A stretch of 64,000 nt of DNA from Pedobacter zeae (GTDB taxonomy: Bacteria; Bacteroidota; Bacteroidia; Sphingobacteriales; Sphingobacteriaceae). The notes beneath the pieces were generated by a model. The model did not search any database, was not told where the DNA came from, and worked only from the letters and a program-made list of their open reading frames with translations. Below, in pieces: positions 55,161 through 63,601 of this stretch; position 1 is the first letter of the stretch, and each line of letters begins with the position of its first letter. The stretch lies in contig NZ_JACIEF010000002.1 of NCBI RefSeq assembly GCF_014196715.1, positions 124,001 to 188,000 of the forward strand. Direction: 5' to 3'. Position numbers and translations under genes: made by a program.

Positions 55161-56555
55161 TTATTGGGACACCGCTGCAGCGTCGTCTTTTGGAATGGCC
55201 GCAAAGCCACCTCGCACATTGATCAGGTTAAATATTCCGAGGCTTCTGAGAATTGAAATAAACATCATCGATCTGTAACCGCCGGCACAGTAAACCAAAT
55301 GAACTTTTTCCTTGTCAATTCTTTCTGCTGATCGATAAACCTGGTCTAATGGGAGCAATACGGCATCCCTTACATGGCCAAGTTCATATTCTGATGGCTT
55401 TCTTACATCGATGAGGCCCATGTTTTTTTCAGCTACATAAGCAGGGAGTTGATCACCATCCACCTCTTTGATCAGGCATACCTCATGCCCCTGATTAATC
55501 CACTCATCTATACCCCCTTCTAGGTATCCGCTAACCTGGTGAAAACCTACCCTGGCCAGTCTTTTAACAACTTCGGCTTCTTTACCTGGTTCGGCTAAAA
55601 AGATGATTTCCCGTTGCGATAGCTGCAGCAGTTCTCCGGCCCATGGGGCAAAATTTCCATTTAACCCAATATTAATGGCACCAGATATATGTCCGGCGGC
55701 GTAAGCAGAGGGCATTCGTGTATCCAGTATTAGTGTTCCCATTCTACGGCTTCGTTCCAAAAACGCTGCAGGATTCATGGCGCGCAGCCCTGTATCCATT
55801 AAATGATCAAGATTAGGGTATCCGGATGCATTGATCTTTACATTTTCGGGAAAATAAGCCGGAGGATTGTCAAGTCCTTCGCAGAGCAGGTTTATAAACT
55901 CTTCCCTTGAAAGTTGGGTATTGAGCGCGTAATTGTCTGTTTTCTGTGCTGCAAGCGTTCCGGAGGTTTCCTTGCTCATGTTCTTTCCACAGGCACTTCC
56001 GGCCCCATGTCCGGGATATACGATAGTTTCGCCGGGTATGGGCAGGATTTTCTCCCTGAGGGAATCGTAAAGCTTTCCTGCAAGATCTTGGCTGCTAATC
56101 TGCTTATCGGAAGATTGCGCAAGGTCAGGACGGCCAACATCTCCTAAAAAGAGTGTATCTCCGGTAAACAGGGCAAGTTCTTTTTGATCAGAATCCCTGA
56201 GCAGAAGGCATACGCTTTCAAGGGTATGCCCGGGAGTATGTAAGAGTTCGATACTCGCTGAACCGATTTTAAAGATCTCGCCATCTTTCGCACTGTAAGA
56301 ATCGAACTCCGTATTTGCTCCCGGGCCAAACACAATCTCTGCTCCGGTTTTTCTGGCCAGTTCGAGGTGGCCGCTTATAAAATCTGCATGGAAATGGGTT
56401 TCAAAGATGTAGCTGATCCTGGCCTGGTTTTTCTCTGCCAGATCGAGGTACTGCTGGATATCCCGGAGCGGGTCAACAATAACCGCTATGCCATTATCTT
56501 CGATGTAATACGATGCCTGCGAAAGGCATTTCTCATAAAATTGCTCAATTTTCAT
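55161..56555 (-). CDS. CstB-like persulfide dioxygenase-rhodanese fusion
   Basis: 464 residues from ATG 56555, which fits MKIEQFYEKCLSQASYYIED; the upstream start at 56606 lies within tauE. Order: ETHE1-type metallo-beta-lactamase domain with THFHADFISGH, HTPGHTLESV and TGDTLFLGDVGRPDL; a pseudo-rhodanese with no Cys in its loop (IIFLAEPGKE); an active rhodanese with VYCAGGYRS (Cys at about 423). This is the three-domain layout of Staphylococcus CstB, which oxidises persulfide and makes thiosulfate. Last gene of an operon behind desulfurase and TauE. Cytoplasmic: no signal peptide. Confidence 0.88.
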   Translation of the reverse strand: MKIEQFYEKCLSQASYYIEDNGIAVIVDPLRDIQQYLDLAEKNQARISYIFETHFHADFISGHLELARKTGAEIVFGPGANTEFDSYSAKDGEIFKIGSASIELLHTPGHTLESVCLLLRDSDQKELALFTGDTLFLGDVGRPDLAQSSDKQISSQDLAGKLYDSLREKILPIPGETIVYPGHGAGSACGKNMSKETSGTLAAQKTDNYALNTQLSREEFINLLCEGLDNPPAYFPENVKINASGYPNLDHLMDTGLRAMNPAAFLERSRRMGTLILDTRMPSAYAAGHISGAINIGLNGNFAPWAGELLQLSQREIIFLAEPGKEAEVVKRLARVGFHQVSGYLEGGIDEWINQGHEVCLIKEVDGDQLPAYVAEKNMGLIDVRKPSEYELGHVRDAVLLPLDQVYRSAERIDKEKVHLVYCAGGYRSMMFISILRSLGIFNLINVRGGFAAIPKDDAAAVSQ

Positions 56556-56571
56556 TTTTTTCTTTAGTATG

Positions 56572-57375
56572 TTAACCCATCCCGAAAAGTTTAATAAACT
56601 GCCCAAGGAGAATCATAAAACCTAAAAACATAACCGTCCATCCAAATATTTTCTTTAAGGATGCAGCGTTTACTTTTTTCGCAAGCAGGTTTCCAACAAA
56701 GCTGCCGGCGATGGCGATCATTGAAAATATGATCAGCATCTGCCAGTTCACTTCTGCCTGAGAGGCTTCCAGCCCAAATCCGATGAGCGTATTGATGGTA
56801 ATGATCAGCAGGGAAGTCCCAACGGCTTTTTTAATGTCAATACCCAGGTAAAGCGTTAGTGCCGGTATCACTAAAAAACCACCACCTACGCCCAAAAAAC
56901 CGGTAATCATGCCTGTAACGGCGGCACAAAGCGTTAACCGGAATGTAGCCGCATCCGGATTGCTGATCCTGGTGCTTTTTTGTTGCTCCAGGATCATCTG
57001 GTTCGACGCCCAGATCATTATTACAGCAAAAACAACCATGCTTAGCCACTCATACCTTATCGTACAGGCGCCCAGGTGCCCAAGCACTGTGGGCATATGT
57101 GGCTGGATTAAAATTTTAACCAGGTAGATAGCCAGGCCCGAAATTAGCGAGAAAGGTAAGGCAATAGCCGGCAATACTTCTTTCGCTGCCCATTTCGGGC
57201 CGGTTGAAATAAAGCTGCAGGCACCAACCACAAACATGGCATGTCGCTGGGCAACAAAAGGACTTAACGAGAAAAAGTACACCAGTACAGGAACCGTTAG
57301 GATACTGCCGCCTGCACCGATCATGCCCAATGATACCCCTATTATGGCCATGAGAAAGTAGCCAGCTATTTCCAT
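56572..57375 (-). CDS. TauE/SafE-family sulfite or sulfonate exporter
   Basis: 267 residues from ATG 57375, one base after the desulfurase stop; the longer start at 57438 adds a non-membrane tail inside the upstream gene. About eight TM helices in two repeats, each with the Gly-rich signature: LGMIGAGGSILTVPVLVYFF and TGFLGVGGGFLVIPALTLYL. The family moves sulfite, sulfoacetate and similar anions; next to a CstB-like protein and a desulfurase, sulfite or thiosulfate export is expected. Confidence 0.88.
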   Translation of the reverse strand: MEIAGYFLMAIIGVSLGMIGAGGSILTVPVLVYFFSLSPFVAQRHAMFVVGACSFISTGPKWAAKEVLPAIALPFSLISGLAIYLVKILIQPHMPTVLGHLGACTIRYEWLSMVVFAVIMIWASNQMILEQQKSTRISNPDAATFRLTLCAAVTGMITGFLGVGGGFLVIPALTLYLGIDIKKAVGTSLLIITINTLIGFGLEASQAEVNWQMLIIFSMIAIAGSFVGNLLAKKVNAASLKKIFGWTVMFLGFMILLGQFIKLFGMG

Positions 57376-57376
57376 C

Positions 57377-58531
57377 TTAGGCCACCGGTACTGTTGACTG
57401 GAAAATGGCCGATAAGGCCCTAACTGCCTCGTCAACATCGGTAGCGCTGGTCAGCTTGCTAAATGAGAACCTGACTGTTGACCCCGATGACGATAGCCCA
57501 AGGGCATTGATCACATGTGAGCCGCCATCACTTCCGCTGCTGCATGCACTGCCTCCCGATGCACAGATTCCGGCCCGGTCGAGGTGAGCCAGTAAAAGAC
57601 TTCCTGGCATCGCATTTAGGAAGTTTACACTCAAAACTGTATATAGGCCATCGATAGGACTGTTAAAGCTAACGTCCGGAATGCTCTGGCTAAGGGCATT
57701 TCTCATCAACTCGTTTAACGAACGGATATAGGTGCTCTCCTCCGGGTGATTTCTCATACTCAGCTCCAGCGCTTTCCCAAAACCTACAATTCCGGCCACA
57801 TTCTCTGTTCCGGCCCTTGATTGACGTTCTTGTCCGCCACCTATGATTAATGGGGATAATTTTACCCGTTCTGAAGCATACAAAATGCCGGTACCTTTAG
57901 GTCCATGAAACTTATGGCCCGAAGCTGAAGCAAAATGCAGTTTGTATTTTTTGAGGTCCATCTCTAAATGGCCGATGGTCTGAACACAGTCGGAGTGGAA
58001 GATTGCATTGTATTTTTCACAGAGATTACCTACTTTTTCGATATCCAGCAATACGCCTATTTCGTTATTGGCATGCATAAGGGAAACCAGGCATTTGATC
58101 CCTTCCTTATTTTTCTCGATGAGTTTATCTTCCAGCTCCTGCAAGTTCAGAAAACCTTGTGTGGAGGGAGTTAGAATGGTGCAATCAATAGCACTTCTTT
58201 CACAATAACGCTTTACCGTATTGAGTACTGCATGGTGCTCTATTGAGGAGGTGATGATATGCTTGCAACCCAGTTCGTTAACCGCGCATGCAATAGCTGT
58301 GTTGTTACTTTCAGTACCTCCGCTGGTAAAATAGATATTCAGGGGGCTTACGCCCAACGCAAGGGCAACCGATTTTCGGTTTGCCTCTATTGCGGCCTTA
58401 GCCTCTCTGCCCAGCGCATAAGAAGAAGACGGATTACCATAATGCTCAGTGAGGTAAGGTAACATTGCCGAAAGAACTTCAGCGTCCAGTGCTGTTGTGG
58501 CTGCATTGTCCAGATAGATGTATTTTTTCAT
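57377..58531 (-). CDS. second cysteine desulfurase (NifS/IscS-like)
   Basis: 384 residues. YLDNAATTALDAEVL, TSGGTESNNTAIA, LMHANNEIGV, HSDCVQTIGH, PLP lysine K207 in SASGHKFHGPKGTG and persulfide Cys330 in ASGGSACSSGSDGGSHV. It is the same length as the desulfurase at 46603-47757 and a clear paralogue, in an operon with TauE and CstB-like genes. Likely makes persulfide from cysteine that the downstream fusion oxidises. Confidence 0.93.
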   Translation of the reverse strand: MKKYIYLDNAATTALDAEVLSAMLPYLTEHYGNPSSSYALGREAKAAIEANRKSVALALGVSPLNIYFTSGGTESNNTAIACAVNELGCKHIITSSIEHHAVLNTVKRYCERSAIDCTILTPSTQGFLNLQELEDKLIEKNKEGIKCLVSLMHANNEIGVLLDIEKVGNLCEKYNAIFHSDCVQTIGHLEMDLKKYKLHFASASGHKFHGPKGTGILYASERVKLSPLIIGGGQERQSRAGTENVAGIVGFGKALELSMRNHPEESTYIRSLNELMRNALSQSIPDVSFNSPIDGLYTVLSVNFLNAMPGSLLLAHLDRAGICASGGSACSSGSDGGSHVINALGLSSSGSTVRFSFSKLTSATDVDEAVRALSAIFQSTVPVA

Positions 58532-58800
58532 TTATTTCGAATTATAAGTAGTAGAACCAAAATATTTATTACAAAAATCGCTGATAACCGTATATCCTTC
58601 AAGCATTCCTGAAAAATCCATATTTTTTACGTATTTGTGTGTTTTTTTTTATTTTATTCGTTGTCATTTTGGTTATATGCGCATCAGAACCCGTAATTTT
58701 TCTGGATGTTAAACCGGCTGTCGTTCCTAACCAATCCCGGGATAGTGGCAGAACTTTTTTCTGAGGTGCCCAACTCAGAATTTTATTTAAATGGTAAACA

Positions 58801-58828
58801 AAACGGGCAGTATAACTACCGCCCGTTT
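58801..58828 (-). terminator. minus-strand terminator
   Basis: AAACGGGC / GCCCGTTT perfect stem; on the minus strand it is followed by TTTTGTTT. It ends the transcript reading down from DsbD and a small ORF just before it. Confidence 0.6.
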
Positions 58829-58837
58829 AGCTATTAA

Positions 58838-58921
58838 CTAAAACTGAAGACCAGCTTTATCTCCTTCAATGTTGTCCTCTTTCGATTCATTAAAGTATTC
58901 GAGAGAAGTTGCTACAGGCAT
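58838..58921 (-). CDS. 27-residue small ORF with strong Shine-Dalgarno
   Basis: Reads MPVATSLEYFNESKEDNIEG and seven more residues ending GLQF. AGGAG lies five bases before the ATG (58927-58931) and a terminator starts ten bases after the stop. Acidic peptide of no known family. The frame directly upstream (to about 59030) also looks coding-like (LYQGTHNYPGIVLGFKALLR), so the whole may instead be the tail of a decayed outer-membrane protein gene. The remaining gaps in 58532-59099 show nothing. Confidence 0.3.
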   Translation of the reverse strand: MPVATSLEYFNESKEDNIEGDKAGLQF

Positions 58922-59099
58922 GTTCTCTCCTCAATAATGCTTTGAAACCAAGAACAATACCTGGATAGTTATGCGTTCCCTGGTAGAGGACTTTCAAAGA
59001 ATTTAATTGCTGGCCTGAAAAAGGTGCTTGCCATCCGGCGTAAGCCCTCTTACATCACTAACTAATTTTACGGGCTTCTATCCCCTCCGTAAAATGATT

Positions 59100-60743
59100 T
59101 TATTTATAAGCGGCAAGCCCTGCCGCCAGAAATTTCCGGTAATTGGCCGCATCGTAGTCTGCTCCCTGTGGAGCAACTAGTTTTTCTTCGGTATTAGGAT
59201 CGAGTATCACATAAAATGGTTGTGAGTTGGATGCGAATTTTCTCGCCTGAAGATCACTCCATTTCTTTCCGATCGTGCTCAGCGTTTTGCCTTCAGGGGT
59301 TATTACTTTGTCTTCCGGTGAGAGTTCCGATTTATCATCTACGTACAACTGGATGATTACATAATCCTCATTTAACAGCTGATACACCTGTTTATCCGGC
59401 CATACATTTGCTTCCATTTTTCTGCAGTTTACACAGGCATGTCCTGTAAAATCGATTAACACCGGTTTGTTCTGCTGTTTCGCGGCAGCAAGCCCCTCGG
59501 CATAATCGAAATAAACATTAAGCTTTAGCGGTGCATGAAATTTATCTGCATATTTATGGGGTTTACTATCTGAATGCTGATTGCCGGTATGGCCCACCAG
59601 CGCATTTGTATATAAATCAAAATCCTGGGTTTCCTGGGGAGGGAGAAATGCAGATACCGATTTTAGCGGAGCACCCCACATTCCCGGAATAAGGTATATG
59701 GTGAAGGCCAGTACAATTGTGGCAAGGAACACTCTCGGTACCGATAGATAAGCCAACGGGCTATCGTGCGAAAAACGAAGCTTTCCGAGTAAATAAAATC
59801 CCATAAGACCAAAGATGACAATCCACAATGAAAGGAATAATTCCCTGTCGAACCACTCCCAGTGATAAGCCAGATCCACATTACTTAAGAATTTTAAAGC
59901 AAAAGCCAGTTCAAGCAATCCGAGAACCACTTTTACACTGTTAAGCCAACCGCCCGATTTCGGGAGTTTGTTCATGGCTGAAGGAAACAGTGCAAATAGG
60001 GCAAAGGGAATGGCCAATGCCAGAGAGAAACCGAACATGCCCACCGCTGGCCCTAATAAGGCTCCTGTGGTTGCAGCCTGGACCAAAAGTGTTCCGATGA
60101 TCGGTCCGGTGCAGGAAAAGGAAACCAATGCCAATGTTCCGGCCATAAAAAATAAGCCTGAAATACCGCCCCTGTCTGAATTGGCATCCATCTTATTTAC
60201 CCATGATGAGGGGAGGGTAATTTCAAATGCACCGAGGAACGAAGCGGCAAATACAACCAGTAACAAAAAGAACATAAAGTTAAATATTCCATTGGTTGAT
60301 AAATTGTTCAGTGCATCTGCACCAAAAATTACCGTAATAATCAGCCCCAGGATCACATAAATGAGGATGATGAACAGGCCGTAAAGGGATGCCCGCTGGA
60401 AGGCCCTTCCTTTTTCGGATCCTTTAGTGAAAAAGCTTACCGTGAGGGGCAGCATAGGGAAGATACACGGCATCAGTAACGCTGCAAGCCCGCCAATAAA
60501 ACCTGCTGCAAATATTCCCATCAATGTGGTATCATCCTTTGGTACGGGGGTAGTTTTAACACTGCCCTTTTCTTTTTGTGGTTGTTGAATAGCTGATACC
60601 GCAGTCGTGTCGCTTACCTGGCTATCGGGTTTAATTTCAGTGAAAACCAGATCGTCAGCCGCTGTGCTATCCTGGCTGTGGGACTGAAAACCCAAAAGGA
60701 GAAACAGAAGCAGGGCAGGAAGAATTTTTCTCAGGTTGTTCAT
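59100..60743 (-). CDS. DsbD-type transmembrane thiol reductant conductor
   Basis: A 547-residue inner-membrane protein. Signal peptide 1-23; a short linker in place of the usual N-terminal immunoglobulin-like domain; eight TM helices from about 75 to 360 with the two transmembrane cysteines in MPCIFPMLP and FSCTGPIIG; C-terminal thioredoxin domain with GHACVNCRKMEA. It passes electrons from cytoplasmic thioredoxin to periplasmic partners. The missing N-domain is encoded separately 8 nt upstream. Confidence 0.93.
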   Translation of the reverse strand: MNNLRKILPALLLFLLLGFQSHSQDSTAADDLVFTEIKPDSQVSDTTAVSAIQQPQKEKGSVKTTPVPKDDTTLMGIFAAGFIGGLAALLMPCIFPMLPLTVSFFTKGSEKGRAFQRASLYGLFIILIYVILGLIITVIFGADALNNLSTNGIFNFMFFLLLVVFAASFLGAFEITLPSSWVNKMDANSDRGGISGLFFMAGTLALVSFSCTGPIIGTLLVQAATTGALLGPAVGMFGFSLALAIPFALFALFPSAMNKLPKSGGWLNSVKVVLGLLELAFALKFLSNVDLAYHWEWFDRELFLSLWIVIFGLMGFYLLGKLRFSHDSPLAYLSVPRVFLATIVLAFTIYLIPGMWGAPLKSVSAFLPPQETQDFDLYTNALVGHTGNQHSDSKPHKYADKFHAPLKLNVYFDYAEGLAAAKQQNKPVLIDFTGHACVNCRKMEANVWPDKQVYQLLNEDYVIIQLYVDDKSELSPEDKVITPEGKTLSTIGKKWSDLQARKFASNSQPFYVILDPNTEEKLVAPQGADYDAANYRKFLAAGLAAYK

Positions 60744-60751
60744 TTCTGCGT

Positions 60752-61201
60752 TTATTTAACTGGAACATTAAACTCAACCTCGTCCGGTGGAAGGCATTGG
60801 GTATCATTACAGACCATGAATTCTACTTTGCCCTTTACAGTGGTTGACTTTCCCTTTAACTTTATTTTTTGCTGAAAAATGGCACTTTGTTCAAAAAAGC
60901 TCACATCCATCTTAAATGTCGGCTCGTGCCTGGTTACCGGTTTAGGCTCAGTTGTTTTGCCGATAAGGCTATAACCCGGAGCGGGATTGAACGTAAAGGT
61001 GGTTTTTACCGGCCCGCCTTCTTTTACAAATTGGGAGTAAAGGTGCCAGCCTTTATCAATCGTTGCCTTCATATAAATAATGGCCTCACTGGCATTGATG
61101 CGTTTTGCGGCATAACTCCAGGTAACAGGTTTCATAATCTGCCCAAAACTATTAATGCTGATCAATAGTACTGTGGCTAAGGTTAACAAGGTTTTTTTCA
61201 T
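60752..61201 (-). CDS. stand-alone DsbD N-terminal domain protein
   Basis: 149 residues; signal peptide MKKTLLTLATVLLISINSFG. Immunoglobulin-like domain with WHLYSQFVKEGGPV and the redox pair in VCNDTQCLPP (Cys about 131 and 136), equivalent to the two cysteines of nDsbD. It would accept electrons from the membrane protein encoded next and give them to periplasmic targets, TlpA at 47.8 kb being an obvious candidate. Operon with DsbD. Confidence 0.88.
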   Translation of the reverse strand: MKKTLLTLATVLLISINSFGQIMKPVTWSYAAKRINASEAIIYMKATIDKGWHLYSQFVKEGGPVKTTFTFNPAPGYSLIGKTTEPKPVTRHEPTFKMDVSFFEQSAIFQQKIKLKGKSTTVKGKVEFMVCNDTQCLPPDEVEFNVPVK

Positions 61202-61756
61202 CTCAGATTTAGGTTGTTGTGTTTGGTCGGTACCGTACAGTTCTTTTTTGCAGAAGAAAGGCCCGGGGAAATCTCAAAAGTGAAACCTCAATGGCCTAGC
61301 AGCACGAAGTTAAGTAGTGGTACTTATGACAAATCTCTACATCTCCGCAATCTGAAACAATCAGCGTCTATATTTTCGTATTTTTTATGGTTTTTTGCGA
61401 TTTTTTTATGATTTGTTTCGGATTTTGTACCGATATCTCTTGTCTTATGGTGTTTTTTTTCAATCCTGAATCTACTGTGTATGTTTATTCACATCACAAT
61501 TCCGAATTGCCAAGCATAAGGCGATGTTGGCTACGCTTGATAATACAGAAAGAAAATCGTCTGGGTTTTGGTATAGGCCGGGATAACCGCTGCGGCTATT
61601 ATCGTGGAGTTGGTGCGGGTTTCTTATTCTACTGCCAAAAATACCTAGGCGTCATTGAACAGCCTGGGAAAAAGATGTTTGGTTGGAGGCTTTTAAAGCC
61701 GATGGCTTGCCCTATGTTGGCTTTAGGAAAATTCCCTGTTATCCATGGTAACAGGT
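61202..61756. other. 555-bp gene-less region, possible remnants
   Basis: The part at 61500-61745 keeps short coding-like stretches in alternating frames (GFGIGRDNRCGYYRG; KADGLPYVGFRK), consistent with a decayed gene, but I cannot assign a family. A plus-strand frame of 129 codons crosses it and is not credible as a protein. Confidence 0.3.
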
Positions 61757-63601
61757 TTAAAAATCACTTAAGGTAGCATATACACCATAAGATTGGGTAT
61801 CTATATCATATAATGGCCTGAGTATATAATTCTTCTTAAAGTTTTTAATTTGGAAAGTAGCATTGCTGTGATCTAATACCGTGAGGTTTTTCAGCAGATC
61901 ATTTGCCTCACCTTTCAAAATCACTTCGTTGCCCGTTTCAAAGGCCAGTAAAGCCGGACCATAAGAAATGGATATTACCTGAGGGCTATTGGGCATTTGT
62001 TTGACCTGGAAACTATAGTGAAATTTAAGTTGCACCTGGTCGTTATCCATCCAGGTTCTGTTCAGGCTAAGATACGATCCGGGTTTTGGGTTAATGGATA
62101 ACTTCTTTTGGTTAAGGTATACTTCTGTACCTTGAGCCCAGGATGGGATAAAGAGCTTAAGCGAAAAACCAGTACTCTTTTTTGTTTTTACCAGGAAGTT
62201 TACAAGAGAATCTTTTGGCAATTCTCCTTTTTGTTCCAGGCTAATATGTTTTCCTTTCCAGTTAACCTTTGAGGGCAGGTAAAGATTAACATAAAGTGCC
62301 GAATCGTTATGATAGTAAATACCGGTATTGAGCTGGGCGAAGGCTTCAGCGCAGGAACCGGTACAGCAGGCATAGTCATTTTCCTTAAGGTATTTTTTGT
62401 TTCGGGGCGATCCCAGTGGCAAATGATAAATAAATGCCCCGGTATTTTTGCTTTGTACAGGCAATACTGCATTATAAAACATGTTCATATAAGCATCTGC
62501 ATATTTGGCATCTGCAGTCCAGGTAAAAAGATCGGAAGTCAGTTTTTGCGTATTATGCGAAACGCAACTTTCTGCAATTTCTTTTGAAAGGGTAAAAAGA
62601 TGTCCTGGCTCACCCCAGTGTTCAGCGGTAAGGGAAGTTTTGGTGGTGGCATTTGGCCTGGGGCCGCTGCTGGAGCCATTAACATAGGCGTGGTCTTTCA
62701 TCAGTATCTCCCAAAAATTTGTAGCGGCTTCACGGTAGCGGGTATCACCGGTAGCCGTATAACCTTTAGAAAATCCGTTCACCAATACCAGGTGCGTATT
62801 GGAATGAAGCCCGGAAAGGATATCACGGTTCTGCAGAAGTGGATTGAAAAACCATTGAGGATCGAAAATTTTGGCCAGGGCCAGGTGTTTTGGATCTTTG
62901 GAAATGGCGTAGAGTTTGTACAAAATTTCATTCATTGCACCCATCTCGTTCTGAGGGTTTGCCTCCACGGTGTACATCATTTTTTCCTGGGTTTCTTTGG
63001 GCAGTACAGCCATCCGCTTATCTACATAGGAAGCCATGCCCAACAGGATTTCATAAGCCTTTTTATTTTGCGTATGGAGGTAAACATCGAGCATGCCCTG
63101 CATCATCTTTTGATAAGTATAGTAGGGCGCCCAAACCCCGGTGAATTTAGTTTCAAGGGTGTTAAAGTCCTTGTCTGGAAAAGCACTCAGATAGCCGTTT
63201 CCGAAAGCTTTCTGGCATTTGTAAAGTTCATCGATCATGTATTTTAACTTCGATGTAAGCCCAGGCTGGTGGTACTTTTCTGCAAGGTGGGAAACGGCAG
63301 AAAGATAGTGGCCCACAAAATGCCCGCGGAGGCCAATGCCGGGGGCTTCCCATCCTGCAAGCGGTTTGGCAGTAGAGGGAAGACCTGCAGTAAGCCTGAA
63401 ATTATGCAATAACCTGTCGGGTTCCTGGGCATTTAGAAAGGAAATATCCAGTTCTTCCCGGTGTTTAACCTCCGAAATACCCAGGCTCACCTCCTTCTCG
63501 TTGAAAGGCGATACGGCGATGTTTAAAACCGGAGGGCGCTGAGAAAAGCAGTTTAAGGCGACCAGGATAAAAAGGAATGTGATAACTAATTTTTGAAACA
63601 T
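61757..63601 (-). CDS. GH127/DUF1680-family glycosidase (beta-L-arabinofuranosidase-like)
   Basis: 614 residues from ATG 63601, which sets the signal peptide MFQKLVITFLFILVALNCFSQ. An (alpha/alpha)6 barrel with family blocks LLHNFRLTAGLPSTAKPLAGWEAPGIGLRGHFVGHYLSA and YQKMMQGMLDVYLHTQ, AEHWGEP (a candidate catalytic Glu), the zinc set ESC (IAESCVSHN) and the CC pair in YACCTGSCAEA. The family removes L-arabinofuranose and related sugars. It is isolated from any PUL in the window; its partners may lie beyond the end. Confidence 0.88.
   Translation of the reverse strand: MFQKLVITFLFILVALNCFSQRPPVLNIAVSPFNEKEVSLGISEVKHREELDISFLNAQEPDRLLHNFRLTAGLPSTAKPLAGWEAPGIGLRGHFVGHYLSAVSHLAEKYHQPGLTSKLKYMIDELYKCQKAFGNGYLSAFPDKDFNTLETKFTGVWAPYYTYQKMMQGMLDVYLHTQNKKAYEILLGMASYVDKRMAVLPKETQEKMMYTVEANPQNEMGAMNEILYKLYAISKDPKHLALAKIFDPQWFFNPLLQNRDILSGLHSNTHLVLVNGFSKGYTATGDTRYREAATNFWEILMKDHAYVNGSSSGPRPNATTKTSLTAEHWGEPGHLFTLSKEIAESCVSHNTQKLTSDLFTWTADAKYADAYMNMFYNAVLPVQSKNTGAFIYHLPLGSPRNKKYLKENDYACCTGSCAEAFAQLNTGIYYHNDSALYVNLYLPSKVNWKGKHISLEQKGELPKDSLVNFLVKTKKSTGFSLKLFIPSWAQGTEVYLNQKKLSINPKPGSYLSLNRTWMDNDQVQLKFHYSFQVKQMPNSPQVISISYGPALLAFETGNEVILKGEANDLLKNLTVLDHSNATFQIKNFKKNYILRPLYDIDTQSYGVYATLSDF

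Noticed and set aside
61387-61776. 129-codon plus-strand ORF
   Set aside because: Overlaps the end of the GH127-type gene and lacks protein-like composition; better read as decayed sequence.
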